A stretch of 64,000 nucleotides of DNA, from assembly GCF_051622035.1 (NCBI RefSeq), contig NC_135358.1, forward strand, positions 9,899,001 through 9,963,000. Reading direction: 5' to 3'. The translations under genes were made by a program, and so were the position numbers. This DNA comes from Arctopsyche grandis. Lineage: Eukaryota > Arthropoda > Insecta > Trichoptera > Hydropsychidae. Under the pieces are notes generated by a model. It ran no database searches, was not told the origin of the DNA, and saw nothing but the letters and a program-made list of their open reading frames with translations. The stretch's first letter is position 1. Every line of letters begins with the position of its first letter. Positions 13,275 through 24,487 of this stretch are shown here, in pieces.

Positions 13275-16200
13275 ATGATTTGGTTGCTGCCATCATTAGC
13301 ATTGTTTAGTGTGCTAGCAGTTGTTGATGCACAATGCCCGTGGCAACGCGAAATACAAGAGTTGCAAGTCGCATGCCTATGCGCTTACAATCTTGGTCAT
13401 GAACTTTCAGTGCAGTGCGACCAGGTATTATAATCATCCCATATATTTTTTACGTGGTATTACATCATATATTTCACGTATTAATCCATGGTAAATTGTT
13501 TCAACAGGTGGATTTTCCATTGCTCTTGAAAGCTTTAGATACCTATGCGAAAAATACACCTTTAGATCTGTTGTACATTAACAATTCGACTATAAGAAAA
13601 TTAGATGACAATATTTTCATCAACCTTCGCATACACAATGCACAACTGTCCGGATGTAAGATAAAATCGGTAGGACCGAACGCGTTCCGAGGACAGGAAC
13701 AGCACATTAAAAATTTGAACTTGCAAGATAACGAAATAACAGAAGTTCCCGTCGACAGTTTGAAAGGTTTGGCGAACCTGGCACTGCTCGACCTGTCCAA
13801 GAATAGAATATCGAAGATTCAGGACAATTCGTTCTCGACTCTGAAACGACTCACAACGTTGAAGTTGTCCGACAACAATGTAACGCTGACTGCGGGATCA
13901 TTGAAAGGATTAGATGGCTCACTGAAGAACTTAAATCTGAAAGGAACTAAGCAAAAAAAAGTACCAGATTGTATACGAGGACTTAAAACTTTAGCCTTCC
14001 TTGATCTATCACAAAATAGTATAAGGGAATTGCCAGGTTTGGGTGGGATGAAGACATTTGAAGGACTAGATTCATTGACGGCATTAAATCTAGAAAGAAA
14101 TCTCATACAAAGTTTAGGAGATGCAGCTTTTGCAGGAATAAGAAAAACTTTGAGTTCTCTCAGCTTACTGAATAACTTATTACCAGATTTTCCGACCAGT
14201 GCCATAAGCACTCTATCTGAATTACGGGTGCTAGACATAGGTTTCAATTTACTGACAGGTCTCCCTGAAAATTCTTTTGTGAAAAACCCATCGATCACAC
14301 TTCTAGCATTGGATGGTAATCCACTAAATACCGTACCACAAAAAGCCTTTACACATTTGAACAACACACTGAGAGGTCTAAGTTTGGGAGGTAGATTTTT
14401 GCACTGCGACTGCAGATTACGTTGGGTCACTGAATGGATTCGAAACGGGGATTTACAAGTTACGTCCAGAGAGAGAAATCCACAGTTTTGCGGAAGTCCA
14501 CCTCGTTTTAGAGATCGAGGATTTTACAGCATACAACCGGACGAATTGACTTGTTCGAACGACAACGAAGTCATCGGAGTTGCAACAGTAATTCACGAAG
14601 ACATAAATACTACAGTGGCTGAGAAAAAGACTGAAGCATCAACCAGGTCAACTACTATAACCACAACTGCAGCAACGACCAGGGCTAGCACGCCCAAAAC
14701 GACAACCACAACGACCACGACGACTACAACAACAGCGAAACCAACGAAAATCAGCACAACAACGACCAGTTCCTTACATACCAGATCTACGATACCACCA
14801 TGGAAGCAAAATAGTCAACATCAGAGACCACCACTTGTCCTTGGTTTTCCTCCACAGAAATCAAAAATCGACGATTCGAACGAAGTAGTAGTAAAAAATG
14901 CATACAGACAAGACAACTCCGTTATAATACAGTGGGATTCGGATACAGCAAACATTTTAGGATTCAGAGTTGTATATAGACTGTTTGGAGACAAAAGTTT
15001 CAAACAAGGTCCACCATTGGAAGCCAGCGAAAGAGAATTTAAAATAAAAAATGTACCATCACAAGTAAGTATCAAACAATTTTTTTAAATATAATATCAT
15101 ATTAGTAACATGAAATAACTCTGGATTTTCATTGCAACAGGAATGTATAGTAGTCTGTGTTATTTCATTGGAAGAAATCAACGTAAGTCCAGATACAGTT
15201 CCGTACACTCAATGTAGGGAAGTCAGAACGGTGTCATCGGCAACGTCTAATATGGACAAAATAACGATTGCTGCAAGTGCTGCAATTTGTGGAACAATCG
15301 TAATTGCAGTGATAGTATTTGTGGCAGCAAGTCGTCGCAGATCTCGAAAAATGCACAATTTACACCAACAGCAGTTGAGTGGAAAAGCTGGACTTCCGAT
15401 AGGCGGACTGCCCGTAAACTGCTGCACCGGGATGGGAACTACACCGAGCCCTGGAGGACCTTTATCTTCACTTGCTACTCTAAGCGCATTTAATAAGCAT
15501 CAGGTATGCGACAATTCATAAGTTTAAAAGTCACTAAAATATGAAATTATACTAAGTTTTTGTATGTAAATAATTTTAGGATTGGGATCAAGTGTCAGCA
15601 TACAGTGGAAGATCCATTCCGAGGGCTCGAATGTATCCAGAAAATGGCGCAGCGCTGATTTCAGATGATTTAAGATCACACGTATCTCATTTCAGCAATA
15701 CGGGAGGAAGCAAACTTGGTAAAACTCGCTCGATAGCCGATGGACAATCACAACACAGTTTCTCAAATCATTCCGGAAGATATTTAGCCAATAGTGCTTT
15801 TCCAAGCAACTTAGTCAGTTCACGTTCAGGTATTCAAATTGAACCTTTAAAAATTTTAAATGCATATTATTCAATGAATATATTACGACGATAATTGAAA
15901 TATATAAAATTTTAGATTTAAGACAGTCTCGACAATCGTTAGCCGGAGCTTCTGATCGCATGTCAAGAATGTCGTTCCCCGGTACACACATACACCATGG
16001 GGCACCTTCGGTAGCCTCGTCGTCAAGACGAGCTCGTCCCCGTAGTCGTTCAAGAGACCATACTGCTTTGCACGCCCGGCCTGGCAGCAGGTACTTCATG
16101 AATGATTACACATAATAATCCTACACGGCATTTGCCTACAAAATGTAAAAATCAGTATGCCTTGTTGGGCTCTCACAGATACAGCACAGCTGGATCGACA

Positions 16201-16311
16201 CACACGCTCAACAACTACTGCGGGGATACATCAGACAATTGGACGGACCACGATATGGACATCTATATGGCCCGCAATCCCACCGCCCGGGGAGGACTGG
16301 TGCCATTATAG
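13275..16311 (+). CDS. Leucine-rich-repeat / FN3 single-pass membrane protein
   Basis: Six coding exons in consistent phase: 13275-13424, 13508-15064, 15141-15503, 15580-15829, 15916-16090 and 16179-16311, giving 875 aa. The start MIWLLPSLALFSVLAVVDA is a signal peptide, followed by a Cys-rich LRR N-cap (CPWQ...CLCAYNLG...VQC). About ten LRRs span residues 70-345. An LRR C-cap (FLHCDCRLRWVTEWI to ELTC) covers 348-398. A Thr-rich, probably O-glycosylated stalk lies near 420-480, an FN3-like domain at 510-600, and a transmembrane helix near 608-632 followed by basic RRRSRK. The roughly 240-residue cytoplasmic tail is Ser/Arg-rich. This layout indicates a neuronal or epithelial adhesion or recognition receptor. 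It recalls Drosophila hattifattener (haf), but I am not certain of the orthology. The continuous frame that starts at 13415 is an artefact of reading through the 83-bp first intron. Confidence 0.9.
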
Positions 16312-17642
16312 GACGAATCTTGTCAATGACTGAACTTTTGTGATTGCATTAAATAAACGGATATAAATAATGCACCGAAGTAGACAGTACTTTGGTACGA
16401 ACGAACGAACGTATAGATACAAATGAACGCTGCTCAAGTGACGAAAAAAAAATAGAGTGTACCTGTAAATATAGATGATTTAAGGTGTGACGACTGTGGT
16501 GTATAAAATGTATTTTTAAGCATACAAATTGTGTGTGTACTATATTTAGTAATAATTAATTGTGAAATAAACTTCAACGATTAATATTTGATACTACTGA
16601 ATTTTTAAATGCCATTTTATGAATTATTGGCCTTATATTTTTATATGGATAGTATTTTACGCCTAATAAGATTTCAAAACTGAAAACTGATTAAAAATAG
16701 TAACATGATTGCCTTATACTGTGAAAAAATTGTGTGAATATATGAATGAATAATTCTAATGCATATTAAATTATTGTAATACTAGTACATATGTATGTAC
16801 TTTTATGAGAATTTAAAAGAAATGTGATTATATTTCATGACAAAATAGATCATTTAAAAATTGTAAATAATATAAAATATATTCATATACATATGTATAA
16901 GACAAATAAATTGTAAATATATTTTTTTCTAATAACAGTTAAAATATAAAGTTGATATTTATCATGTTAATCATAACAGACAACGAAAAGAAGAATGAGA
17001 TAAAATGTTGGAAATCAACTAAGTTATTGTAAATCTTATGATTTCTCATTTGTAATCAATCTCAAAAAAAAAAAATCAGAATATTGACAAAATGTGTGCT
17101 TAGGTTTTCCTCATTTCAAATAAATTTATAAAATAAATTAAAAAATTTGTAAATTTTTAGATTACAAATCTTAAAAATCTTTATTCTTTCATTTTCAATC
17201 CAGAATAATTAATAATACACCTCCCCAATATATAGAATTTAATTGCCTTTTAATTTTTTTATAAAACTAAATTGCCTTTTAATTTATTTTCGTATATTAT
17301 AAAAAATATAATATACGAAAATAAAAAAAAGTAAGGATGTCTGTGTGGGTGTTTTGAGTGCATCAATAAGTATAAAGATTTCAGAAAAACAAATATTATT
17401 GTATCGATTTCGATTCCAGTTCCAATTCCAATCTCAATCCCGGTTCCGGTTCCAAGTCCGGTATTGTTATTATACTGACTTTATATTGACTTTTTTTTAA
17501 ATCATATATCATTTCCTTTCCGAAACTACCCGTTGAAATTTCACCGAGCACAACACTAGTATTATTATAATACGAGTATAAAATAAGAATTAAAACAAAG
17601 TAAATGACAAAAAAATGATATTGAATGAAAATATTTACATAC
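16312..17642. other. LRR gene 3' UTR and intergenic/intron DNA
   Basis: Poly(A) signals AATAAA follow the LRR stop at about 16351 and 16566 on the plus strand. The remaining sequence is very AT-rich with a hairpin near 17285-17325 (TTTTCGTATATTATA and its complement). On the minus strand it would be the intron after the second Rab3GAP exon. I see no further exon of that gene here. Confidence 0.55.
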
Positions 17643-19157
17643 CCTGGGATTACTATTGAATTTTCCCATCTGTACCGCAATTCTTGACAAAATTCATACC
17701 AAAGTTGAGCCACAGCATTTACACCACCCAATGCCTGAAAAACTTGAGCTGAAGCTACAGCTAACCTCCAGACAAGACTATTATTTGGACTGGCTTTTAA
17801 TGTCTCTGCACCAATATTAAATACTGGTTTTATGGTATCCTAAAAGAAGAAACATCTTGAAATTATTTTAAATTTAATAATCGATACATTATGTTAAGGC
17901 TTTCTCGTTCATACTTACAATGGATTGCTCTTGATCCAATTTAATGTGTGAAAATAAAAATTTCAATAAAGAAACTACAATTTCGTTTGAAATTGGTCCA
18001 ACTGGTTCTTTTTCAGAAGGAGTAGGCGATTTATCGAAAATTTTGGATGAAGTCATCATTGTAGAATTTTTCAATGGAAATCTTGAATTTTTTACATTAA
18101 AATCTAAGCTATTTGTTTCTATCAGCAACTCGCTTAGCATCGAATCATTTTTATATAAGCTCAAAAATTCATTATAAAATTCAAACAATAAAGAAGACGA
18201 CTTATCGACCATTTCAATTTTCATTGAACACATTGGCGCTAGCAGTGGATCGAAGTCTGTATAGCTTTGAGAATCTACAACTGTATCATCCGACAACTGC
18301 ATCCACGTAGCAAAAAGTGAGAACGATTTGATAGGATCGTACACTGCTCCAAACGGCAATGACGAAAAATTACTTATTCCCACACTCTGTCCGTGCATGA
18401 AATCAAAATCTGGCGGTTGCTGAGTCCAAGACAACGATGGCCAGTCAAATAAATAATATGAAAATCGTGCCGATATATGAACACTATCTAACGACACCGT
18501 AGAAGCGATTTTCCCTTTGAATAAATCCAATATTCCAATCAGATTATGACACTGAGTTGGAATTCTGCGTAAGTGAATGGTATCAAATTTTAGACATAAT
18601 CCTTTACTTTCACAGATGCCAAGATAGCAATTTTGCCAGGCTTCTCGACACTGAATAAATATCGGTACTTCACAACCAGTATTATTGACCGCGATTGTAA
18701 TGGAGCTCAAGAGTAACTTAATTCTTCTTTCGCTGACAATATCACCAAATGACAAGACAACAAAATCTCGTAAGCCAAACCAAACTGCCAAAGGAGGTAC
18801 GTCATTTATATATTTGTAACCAACGCTATCGAAGTCGTTTTCTGATGTGTATAAATCTGAAAAAGCCTGACAATATTTTTCGTTTTCTTCAATATTGTGA
18901 GTGCTTTTATCCACTTCCGGTAACATTAACTGATAGCGAACTATTGTAAATATCTCTTCGTCAAAAGTAATATTTTCCTTGACAATTTTCCAAGGGTATT
19001 TATGGAAGTCTTTATAACGTAATGGCCGTTCCTTTGTAGTAAATGCTAATTTCCATTCGTTTATTGCTTCTTCTATTTTTAAAATAAATATTTCCCATTC
19101 CGACACAGCTGTAAAATCTTGGATAATCAATCCGGACTCTTCGATTTCTTCATTCAT
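17643..19157 (-). CDS. Rab3GAP1: Rab3 GTPase-activating protein catalytic subunit, 5' exons only
   Basis: Two coding exons on the minus strand: 19157-17918 and 17839-17643, joined in phase 0 across a 78-bp GTAAGT...TTTTAG intron. They encode about 479 residues beginning MNEEIEESGLIIQDF. The segment includes FTAVSEWEIFILKIEEAINE, the central GLRDFVVLSFG and LFDWPSLSW regions, and ALGGVNAVAQLWYEFCQEL-RYRWENSIVIPG, which opens the conserved catalytic domain of this family. The protein acts with Rab3GAP2 on Rab3 and as a Rab18 exchange factor in vesicle traffic and lipid-droplet/ER biology (family knowledge). The second exon ends at a GTATGT donor, so the transcript should continue, but no exon carrying the catalytic-Arg part is visible to the left. 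An AG acceptor lies directly before the start codon (TTTTTAG|AATG), so a 5' noncoding exon is likely. Confidence 0.85.
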
Positions 19158-19454
19158 TCTAAAAATACAATTGAAAAATATAAAATGAAATGAAAGCAAA
19201 CTGATATAATTTAAATAACAAACATCATACTTCTTGAATTTTAATTATAAATTTATTTAAAATTCCATGTGTTTTAGCCACGGTTGGATGTTTTACAGAG
19301 CAACGTACATTCTTGACAATAAACACCAGCACCACTCTGACAGCTGACAAATGACAAACGAATGAATGTTGCCAGTACACATTAAACATCTTCACATTAG
19401 GCCAATACTACGACAAAACTTTGTGTACAAAACGGTAAACGAATTATTTCTCAC

Positions 19455-19667
19455 GGTTTGGTTATTATTCCGCACAAAGTGATCTCACACACGTCACTAA
19501 AATCTCGATCACGGAGCATTTGGCAACCAAAAATTCCATCCATCGAGAGCTAACCACCCGAACTATTATATTAAAGAGAACTCGAGTGCCAGATATTCCG
19601 TATTCACGATTTTCATGACAACGATTATCGTGTGGGCGATCGCAATGTGCAAAATAATCCATTTACC
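19455..19667. mobile_element. Short MITE, family Y copy 2 (213 bp)
   Basis: It starts GGTTTGGTTATTATTCCGCA and ends CAAAATAATCCATTTACC. It is flanked by ATTTCTCAC (19446-19454) and ATTTCTTAC (19668-19676), a 9-bp duplication with one mismatch. The interior matches copy 1 in inverse orientation (CACACACGTCACTAAAATCT, CAGATATTCCGTATTC). It lies about 300 bp upstream of the Rab3GAP start codon, so it may overlap the promoter. Confidence 0.75.
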
Positions 19668-19883
19668 ATTTCTTACATTGCGATCGCGCTTTCGACAAAT
19701 CAGCATTCGCCCTCTTTTTTATTGCAATTTTTTGTTTCGAATTCTTTATCAGCACTCTTTATAATTTAATTATAATTTACCGACTTGCATGTTTACAAAT
19801 AAATTACATTTTTGAAAAAAATTGTAAACAATAATATTGAAAATATGATATACATACATGATCAACAGATTTCGACCTGTTTA

Positions 19884-20342
19884 AGGTCTGTTCATACTTA
19901 ACAGCACTGCACCGTTTCAAATATGTCATTTTATTACATTTCTATTCATATCTACCTACACGTCGCGGTCACGTCACGTTCACAGCACTTTAAAAAATTT
20001 AAAATTTTTTAAATATTTGCGCCAAAACCATGTCGAAAGACTGAACAGCTGTCAACTGTCACTATCGATAATTGGTCCAAAACAGCAAAACAGCAAAGCG
20101 GCAGACTCATGGCACGTAATTCGCGTGTATATTTCCACGATGGCCAAAAAAACGGATACGATACGTTGACGAATGTTGCTGTAAGGTATGAACAGGAAAT
20201 GTCGGGTACTGCTGTAAGCCTGCCGTGGCGTAAACGTGACGGTTAAAATGAACATACCCATACAAAATGTACCAAAGAATACTTTTCGTACGGCCGGATA
20301 CCTGCTGAAGTCGGTACGTGCTGACTAGGTATGAACAGACCT
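19884..20342 (+). mobile_element. Harbinger-like nonautonomous element, copy 1 (459 bp)
   Basis: Ends are AGGTCTGTTCATACTTAACA and ACTAGGTATGAACAGACCT, flanked by TTA on both sides (19881-19883 and 20343-20345), as expected for PIF/Harbinger insertions. Relative to the copy at 58189 it lacks the internal part that encodes the transposase-like N-terminus. It contains TATCGATA near 20062. Confidence 0.75.
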
Positions 20343-20345
20343 TTA

Positions 20346-20870
20346 CGGGGTTTGTAGGGGTTCTCCTGGTTCTATACTTGTCGATTCGCAGCCAGCTATA
20401 CCAGCTGGCGGGCAAAAAGCTCGAGACCAGGTCACGAAAGGCACTCTCGTCGATGCTGGCTGTGGCGAGGTCTTTTCTTTATGTAGACGGCTTTTGACTG
20501 TTCTGTTAACAGATGCGTGTGAAGAGGGCGGGAGCTCCAGGAACTATAGAGCTACTACTAAGCTCGACTGCACTTGGGTTCCTCGGCTCAATTCTTGTGA
20601 TGATAATAGGACAGAAGAGCGATCTCTCGACCGTGTCCGTTGGAGGTCCGATGAGAAGAGAGCGCGTTTCTTCTCGCATTTATTATTCATGTTGCGCCGC
20701 GCAGCAAATGTTTTGCCTAGTGTGCGTGCTGCCATTCAAATATATGGGAATAAAAAATACTTCCTGAAGCATTAGCAGTGTATGTGCTGCATGCGTATTT
20801 GGTGTACAGCCGGACTAAGAATTGTGTCTCCAGATATGTTTGAATTGTAGCATGGATATGATTCATACCT
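20346..20870. other. GC-rich spacer between two inverted Harbinger-like copies
   Basis: About 520 bp, distinctly GC-richer than its surroundings, bounded by copy 1 (plus) and copy 2 (inverted). Overlapping frames at 20494-20775 and 20513-20767 have no recognisable domain; the second has a hydrophobic stretch. It could be captured cargo, the remnant of a larger element, or an LTR fragment. No function is assigned. Confidence 0.4.
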
Positions 20871-21662
20871 AGTCAGCACGTACCGACTTCAGCAGGTATC
20901 CGGCCGTACGAAAAGTATTCTTTGGTACATTTTGTATGGGTATATTCATACCAACCGTCACGTTTACGCCACGGCAGGCTTACAGCAGTACCCGACATTT
21001 CCTGTTCATACCTTACAGCAACATCCGTCAACGTATCGTATCCGTTTTTTTGGCCATCGTGAAAATATTACCGCGAATTACGTGCCATGAGTCTACCGCT
21101 TTGCTGTTTTGCACCAATTATCGATAGTGACAGTTGACAGCTGTTCAATCTTTCGACATGGTTTTGGCGCAAATATTTAAAACATATTTAAAAAAAATTT
21201 TAATTTTTTACGGAAATATTTAAAAAAATTTGTCCATCATCCATAAGCTCCTTATACAGTGTCCAAAACTCTCCTTCGGTTTTTCTATTTTTTAACATGG
21301 GATGCACATCAAAACGCCTCCGTGCTTTTTTATTGCCTTCTTGAGTTTCTTCTTCCAACAACAGCGCGATTATACATAATTTTTCGTTCGATAAACGTCG
21401 AAACATTTTTGCCGACTTGTATTCTGACGCGTAGCTACGAATGCACGTGTATGCATTCATATTGCAAGTACTCGACGATACGACGTAAGCGATATTGCGC
21501 TGTATCGTCATGGCCTCTAATGTATAAGTAAGCCGATTTTGCCTTGCACTCGGCCAAATTGCTGTAAACGTGACGTGACCGCGAGGTAGATATGAATAGA
21601 AATGTAATAAAATGACATATTTGAAACGGAGTCGTGCAGTGCTGTTAAGTATGAACAGACCT
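20871..21662 (-). mobile_element. Harbinger-like nonautonomous element, copy 2
   Basis: Inverted relative to copy 1. The right end is GTTAAGTATGAACAGACCT followed by TTA at 21663. The outer 8-9 bases of the left end are missing (it starts ATTCATACCTAGTCAGCACG). On the minus strand 21511-21200 encodes MFRRLSNEKLCIIALLLEEE and RRRFDVHPMLKNRKTEGEF, which resembles the N-terminus of HARBI1-type transposases. The frame then runs into noncoding sequence, so the transposase is deleted. Its right end is only about 180 bp from the BTB gene start codon. Confidence 0.75.
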
Positions 21663-21844
21663 TTAGTCTTATGATTCCCTAAAAATATTTAAGTAAAAAG
21701 AAACAAATTTTGTTTACTTTCATTATGGAGTGGTAGTACTGCATGTCTTGTATATTGGCTATCCGACTGTCATTGTTCATTGTTGACGTTTGTGTTGACG
21801 TTTATCAACGGTAACCTGGGGAATTCGTGACACTCGAAGCTAAA

Positions 21845-24487
21845 ATGTCGAACGAAAATGACAGTGGTGGTGCAGATAATGGCACTCGTCTTTCGGTAGT
21901 ATGGCGCGCATCAGAATTCGTTAGAGCCGTCACCAGCGCGCTTTGGTCTCTACGAGGCGCTGACTTGCTTACGGATGTGACATTAAGTTGCGTGGATGGC
22001 TCTGTTCGTGCTCATCGAGTACTCCTAGCCGCATGTAGCCCCTACTTGCGCAACTTATTCAAAGACAACCCTTGTCAACACCCTATACTTATATTTCGAG
22101 ACATTAGTCATGTCGATTTGGCTGCATTACTTCACTTCATGTACCACGGTGAAGTCAGTGTGCCCCAGCAGAGACTCGCCTCGTTCCTCTCAGCTGCAGA
22201 TCTACTGCAGGTCCGTGGGCTCACACAAGAGACTGCCAACGAAACCCACACACCCGACAACACTCCCAAGGAAGACAGAGACGTCAAATGTGTTTCACCG
22301 AAACCCAAGCGACGCAGAACGTTCAGTCCCACAACTGTAGTGGACGATTCCCTTGAGATACAGAATCCAAGCTCTGTCTGCACGGAAAACACGATAGAGC
22401 CGACTACTTTAGAATATGCGAATATTTGTGATAGCGAGAGTGTCCTAACAGACTCTGATTTAAAACCTAAATCCTTAGATCCAGACAATATTTCTAAAGG
22501 TGAATACTATATACTGTTTCAATATAATATGTATTTAAAGTTGATACTCATTTGTAATTAACCATTATTTTAATGACCTACAGACTCATCAACAGACTTC
22601 ACGCTGCCATTAGACAATTTATCTGAAGAAACCAACCAAGGTAAATAGACGTATCAAATTGAAATAATTTTCCATTCAAAGTGTTACGATCGGCCACACA
22701 CTTGTTTGTAAGTGTTTATTTGAATACATTCGCTGACTAAATCTGAGCTGGATTGTAAACAAACACCTATTTTAAACGATTCTACGTACCGATGGCACAC
22801 ACATGCACTAAACGGATTCAGAATAAGGTGGGAGTTTGTTTTCAAAAATATGGCTTTTGCTTTATTTGAGTCAGTTCTGGATTTATTCTCTTCAAACACT
22901 TTCCGGTTAACTTCGACATGAAAGTTTACGTTCTCGCTTTCTTTTTATCGAAAATTTAACTAACAATTTTTTTATAACTGTTAAAATGGAAGAACTTATT
23001 GCTGATAATCTATCTGATTATCCACCAAATTGAACTTTGATTAGTAGTGATAATTATTTTAACATCGAAAGTGATAGAGAGTATGTGGATGGGATTATGA
23101 TTACAACTTTAATCTTCCGAATCGATAACAACACCGACTAGATCAATGACAACCTTGAGGCCTGTAACGGTTTCTGAAGATGATTTACGGTCAGAAGTAG
23201 ATGTTCTGCCAAAACATGGAATTTGTAACAATTATGTAAAGAAAAGTTTTCAAAAAAACTAACAAATGAACTAAGCAGGTGTGCATGTATTTAACAAATT
23301 GTGCGATATTTGATGCATATGAATATCACTGGGATAAAATGAAGCAAAAAACATTATCTGGACTGTTGCAGTCAATTGAGGAACACACACTACTATCGAA
23401 GATACTATTAGTGAACCTTCGAAACGAGCAACAAGAATTGATCCACAGTACAGATTGTCAATGGATTTCAAAAAACATAAATTTCAACGGATTGCAGGCT
23501 TAGGAAGACAAAAATGTTCAAAGGCTGTGCAGTGTTTGTGTCAAAAATAAAGTAAGAAGTCTAACCAAATATAGGTGTGGATTATGTGGTGTTCTTTTAC
23601 ATTTGAGACTGTTTCCAGAAATATATGGACTTGACAGATACTGATTTCTTGTGAGTAGAAATTATGTTTTTACGTATATTATATGAATACTTGCATTATT
23701 TTGTAATGATAACCCATTCATTGTCAGTGGGAAATAAATTATGTACTTTATTAACCTTATCAAGTTAAACTTCCTACAAAATGTTTCAGGTTTTGTTCAA
23801 CACAGACGAAGCATTCAGCGTGACATTGAGACAAATCTGTTAAATACCAGATTAAAATGAATATGAGAAACCGAAGCAGACAAATCCACACAGTGGTGCT
23901 CAGATTTTATTAATTCTCGATTTGCTCAATTTTTTATACTGACGAAGCATTTAGCGAATTCTCATGTAACGAAAAAACTGAATTGAGCATTCAATATAAA
24001 TAATACAATTAGTATTTGTGTGTAAAATAAACTATGTATTAAAATTTGTATAAATGATTTAAAAAAAATACCAAAACAAAAAATGGGTTAATTATTCCTG
24101 TATTAATTTACAGTATGAAAACAAAGAGTATACAAATTTTAGAGTTTTGGCGATTTTAATTTACGAACTTCTTTTCGAGAATTAAAAAACTACCGTCGAA
24201 TGCTCATTAGCCTAATTAGTGAGTACAACGTCCATTAAGCAATAGCATTATTTTCAGATGGAGATGAAGTGAAATTTCGCTGCCAATTGTGTTTGAAAAG
24301 CTTTAAGCATCCCATATCGCTTTCCCTTCATAAGGACTCCCACGCTGGAAAAACGCAATGCCCAATTTGTCATCGATTCTTCTCACGCTCATATGATATG
24401 CGATGTCACCTGACCAAAATCCATCAAGACCAACCGCCAGAGATTAAACTGAAAGTGACAAAATCCTCCCTCGAAAACAACACTTAG
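21845..24487 (+). CDS. BTB/POZ domain protein with two C2H2 zinc fingers
   Basis: Three exons: 21845-22499, 22584-22640 and 24258-24487, all phase 1, for 313 aa. The start is the ATG of MSNENDSGG; an upstream GTG at 21827 is not needed. The BTB domain spans about residues 35-125, with the diagnostic LLTDVTLSCVDGSVRAHRVL, ACSPYLRNLF and LLHFMYHGEVSV, as in insect ttk/lola-type transcription factors. A basic KPKRRR near residue 160 may be a nuclear localisation signal. The last exon has two fingers: C-x2-C-x12-H-x3-H (CQLCLKSFK) and C-x2-C-x12-H-x4-H (CPICHRFFS). It is probably a nuclear DNA-binding regulator. I cannot name the ortholog. In genes of this class the finger exon is often alternative; only one such exon is seen here. 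The 1.6-kb second intron holds a transposase-like relic. Confidence 0.9.
22986..23644 (+). pseudogene. piggyBac-like transposase relic in BTB intron 2
   Basis: Broken frames read MEELIADNLSDYPPN, then CAIFDAYEYHWDKMKQKTLS (23300-23360) and a Cys-rich end RLCSVCVKNKVRS-LTKYRCGLCGVLLHL up to the stop at 23644. The CxxC...CxxC...LH arrangement resembles the C-terminal Cys-rich motif of piggyBac transposases. Most of the DDE core is missing and stops interrupt the frame. No TTAA-flanked terminal repeats were identified, so the assignment is tentative. Confidence 0.45.

Noticed and set aside
13415-13507. Extended N-terminus MRPGIIIIPYIF for the LRR protein
   Set aside because: This stretch is an 83-bp intron read through. 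The upstream exon at 13275 supplies a proper signal peptide and Cys-rich cap in phase.
17396-17642. C-terminal continuation YVNIFIQYHFF... of the Rab3GAP frame
   Set aside because: A GTATGT donor at 17642 ends the conserved sequence, and the residues after it have the composition of AT-rich intron with no family similarity.
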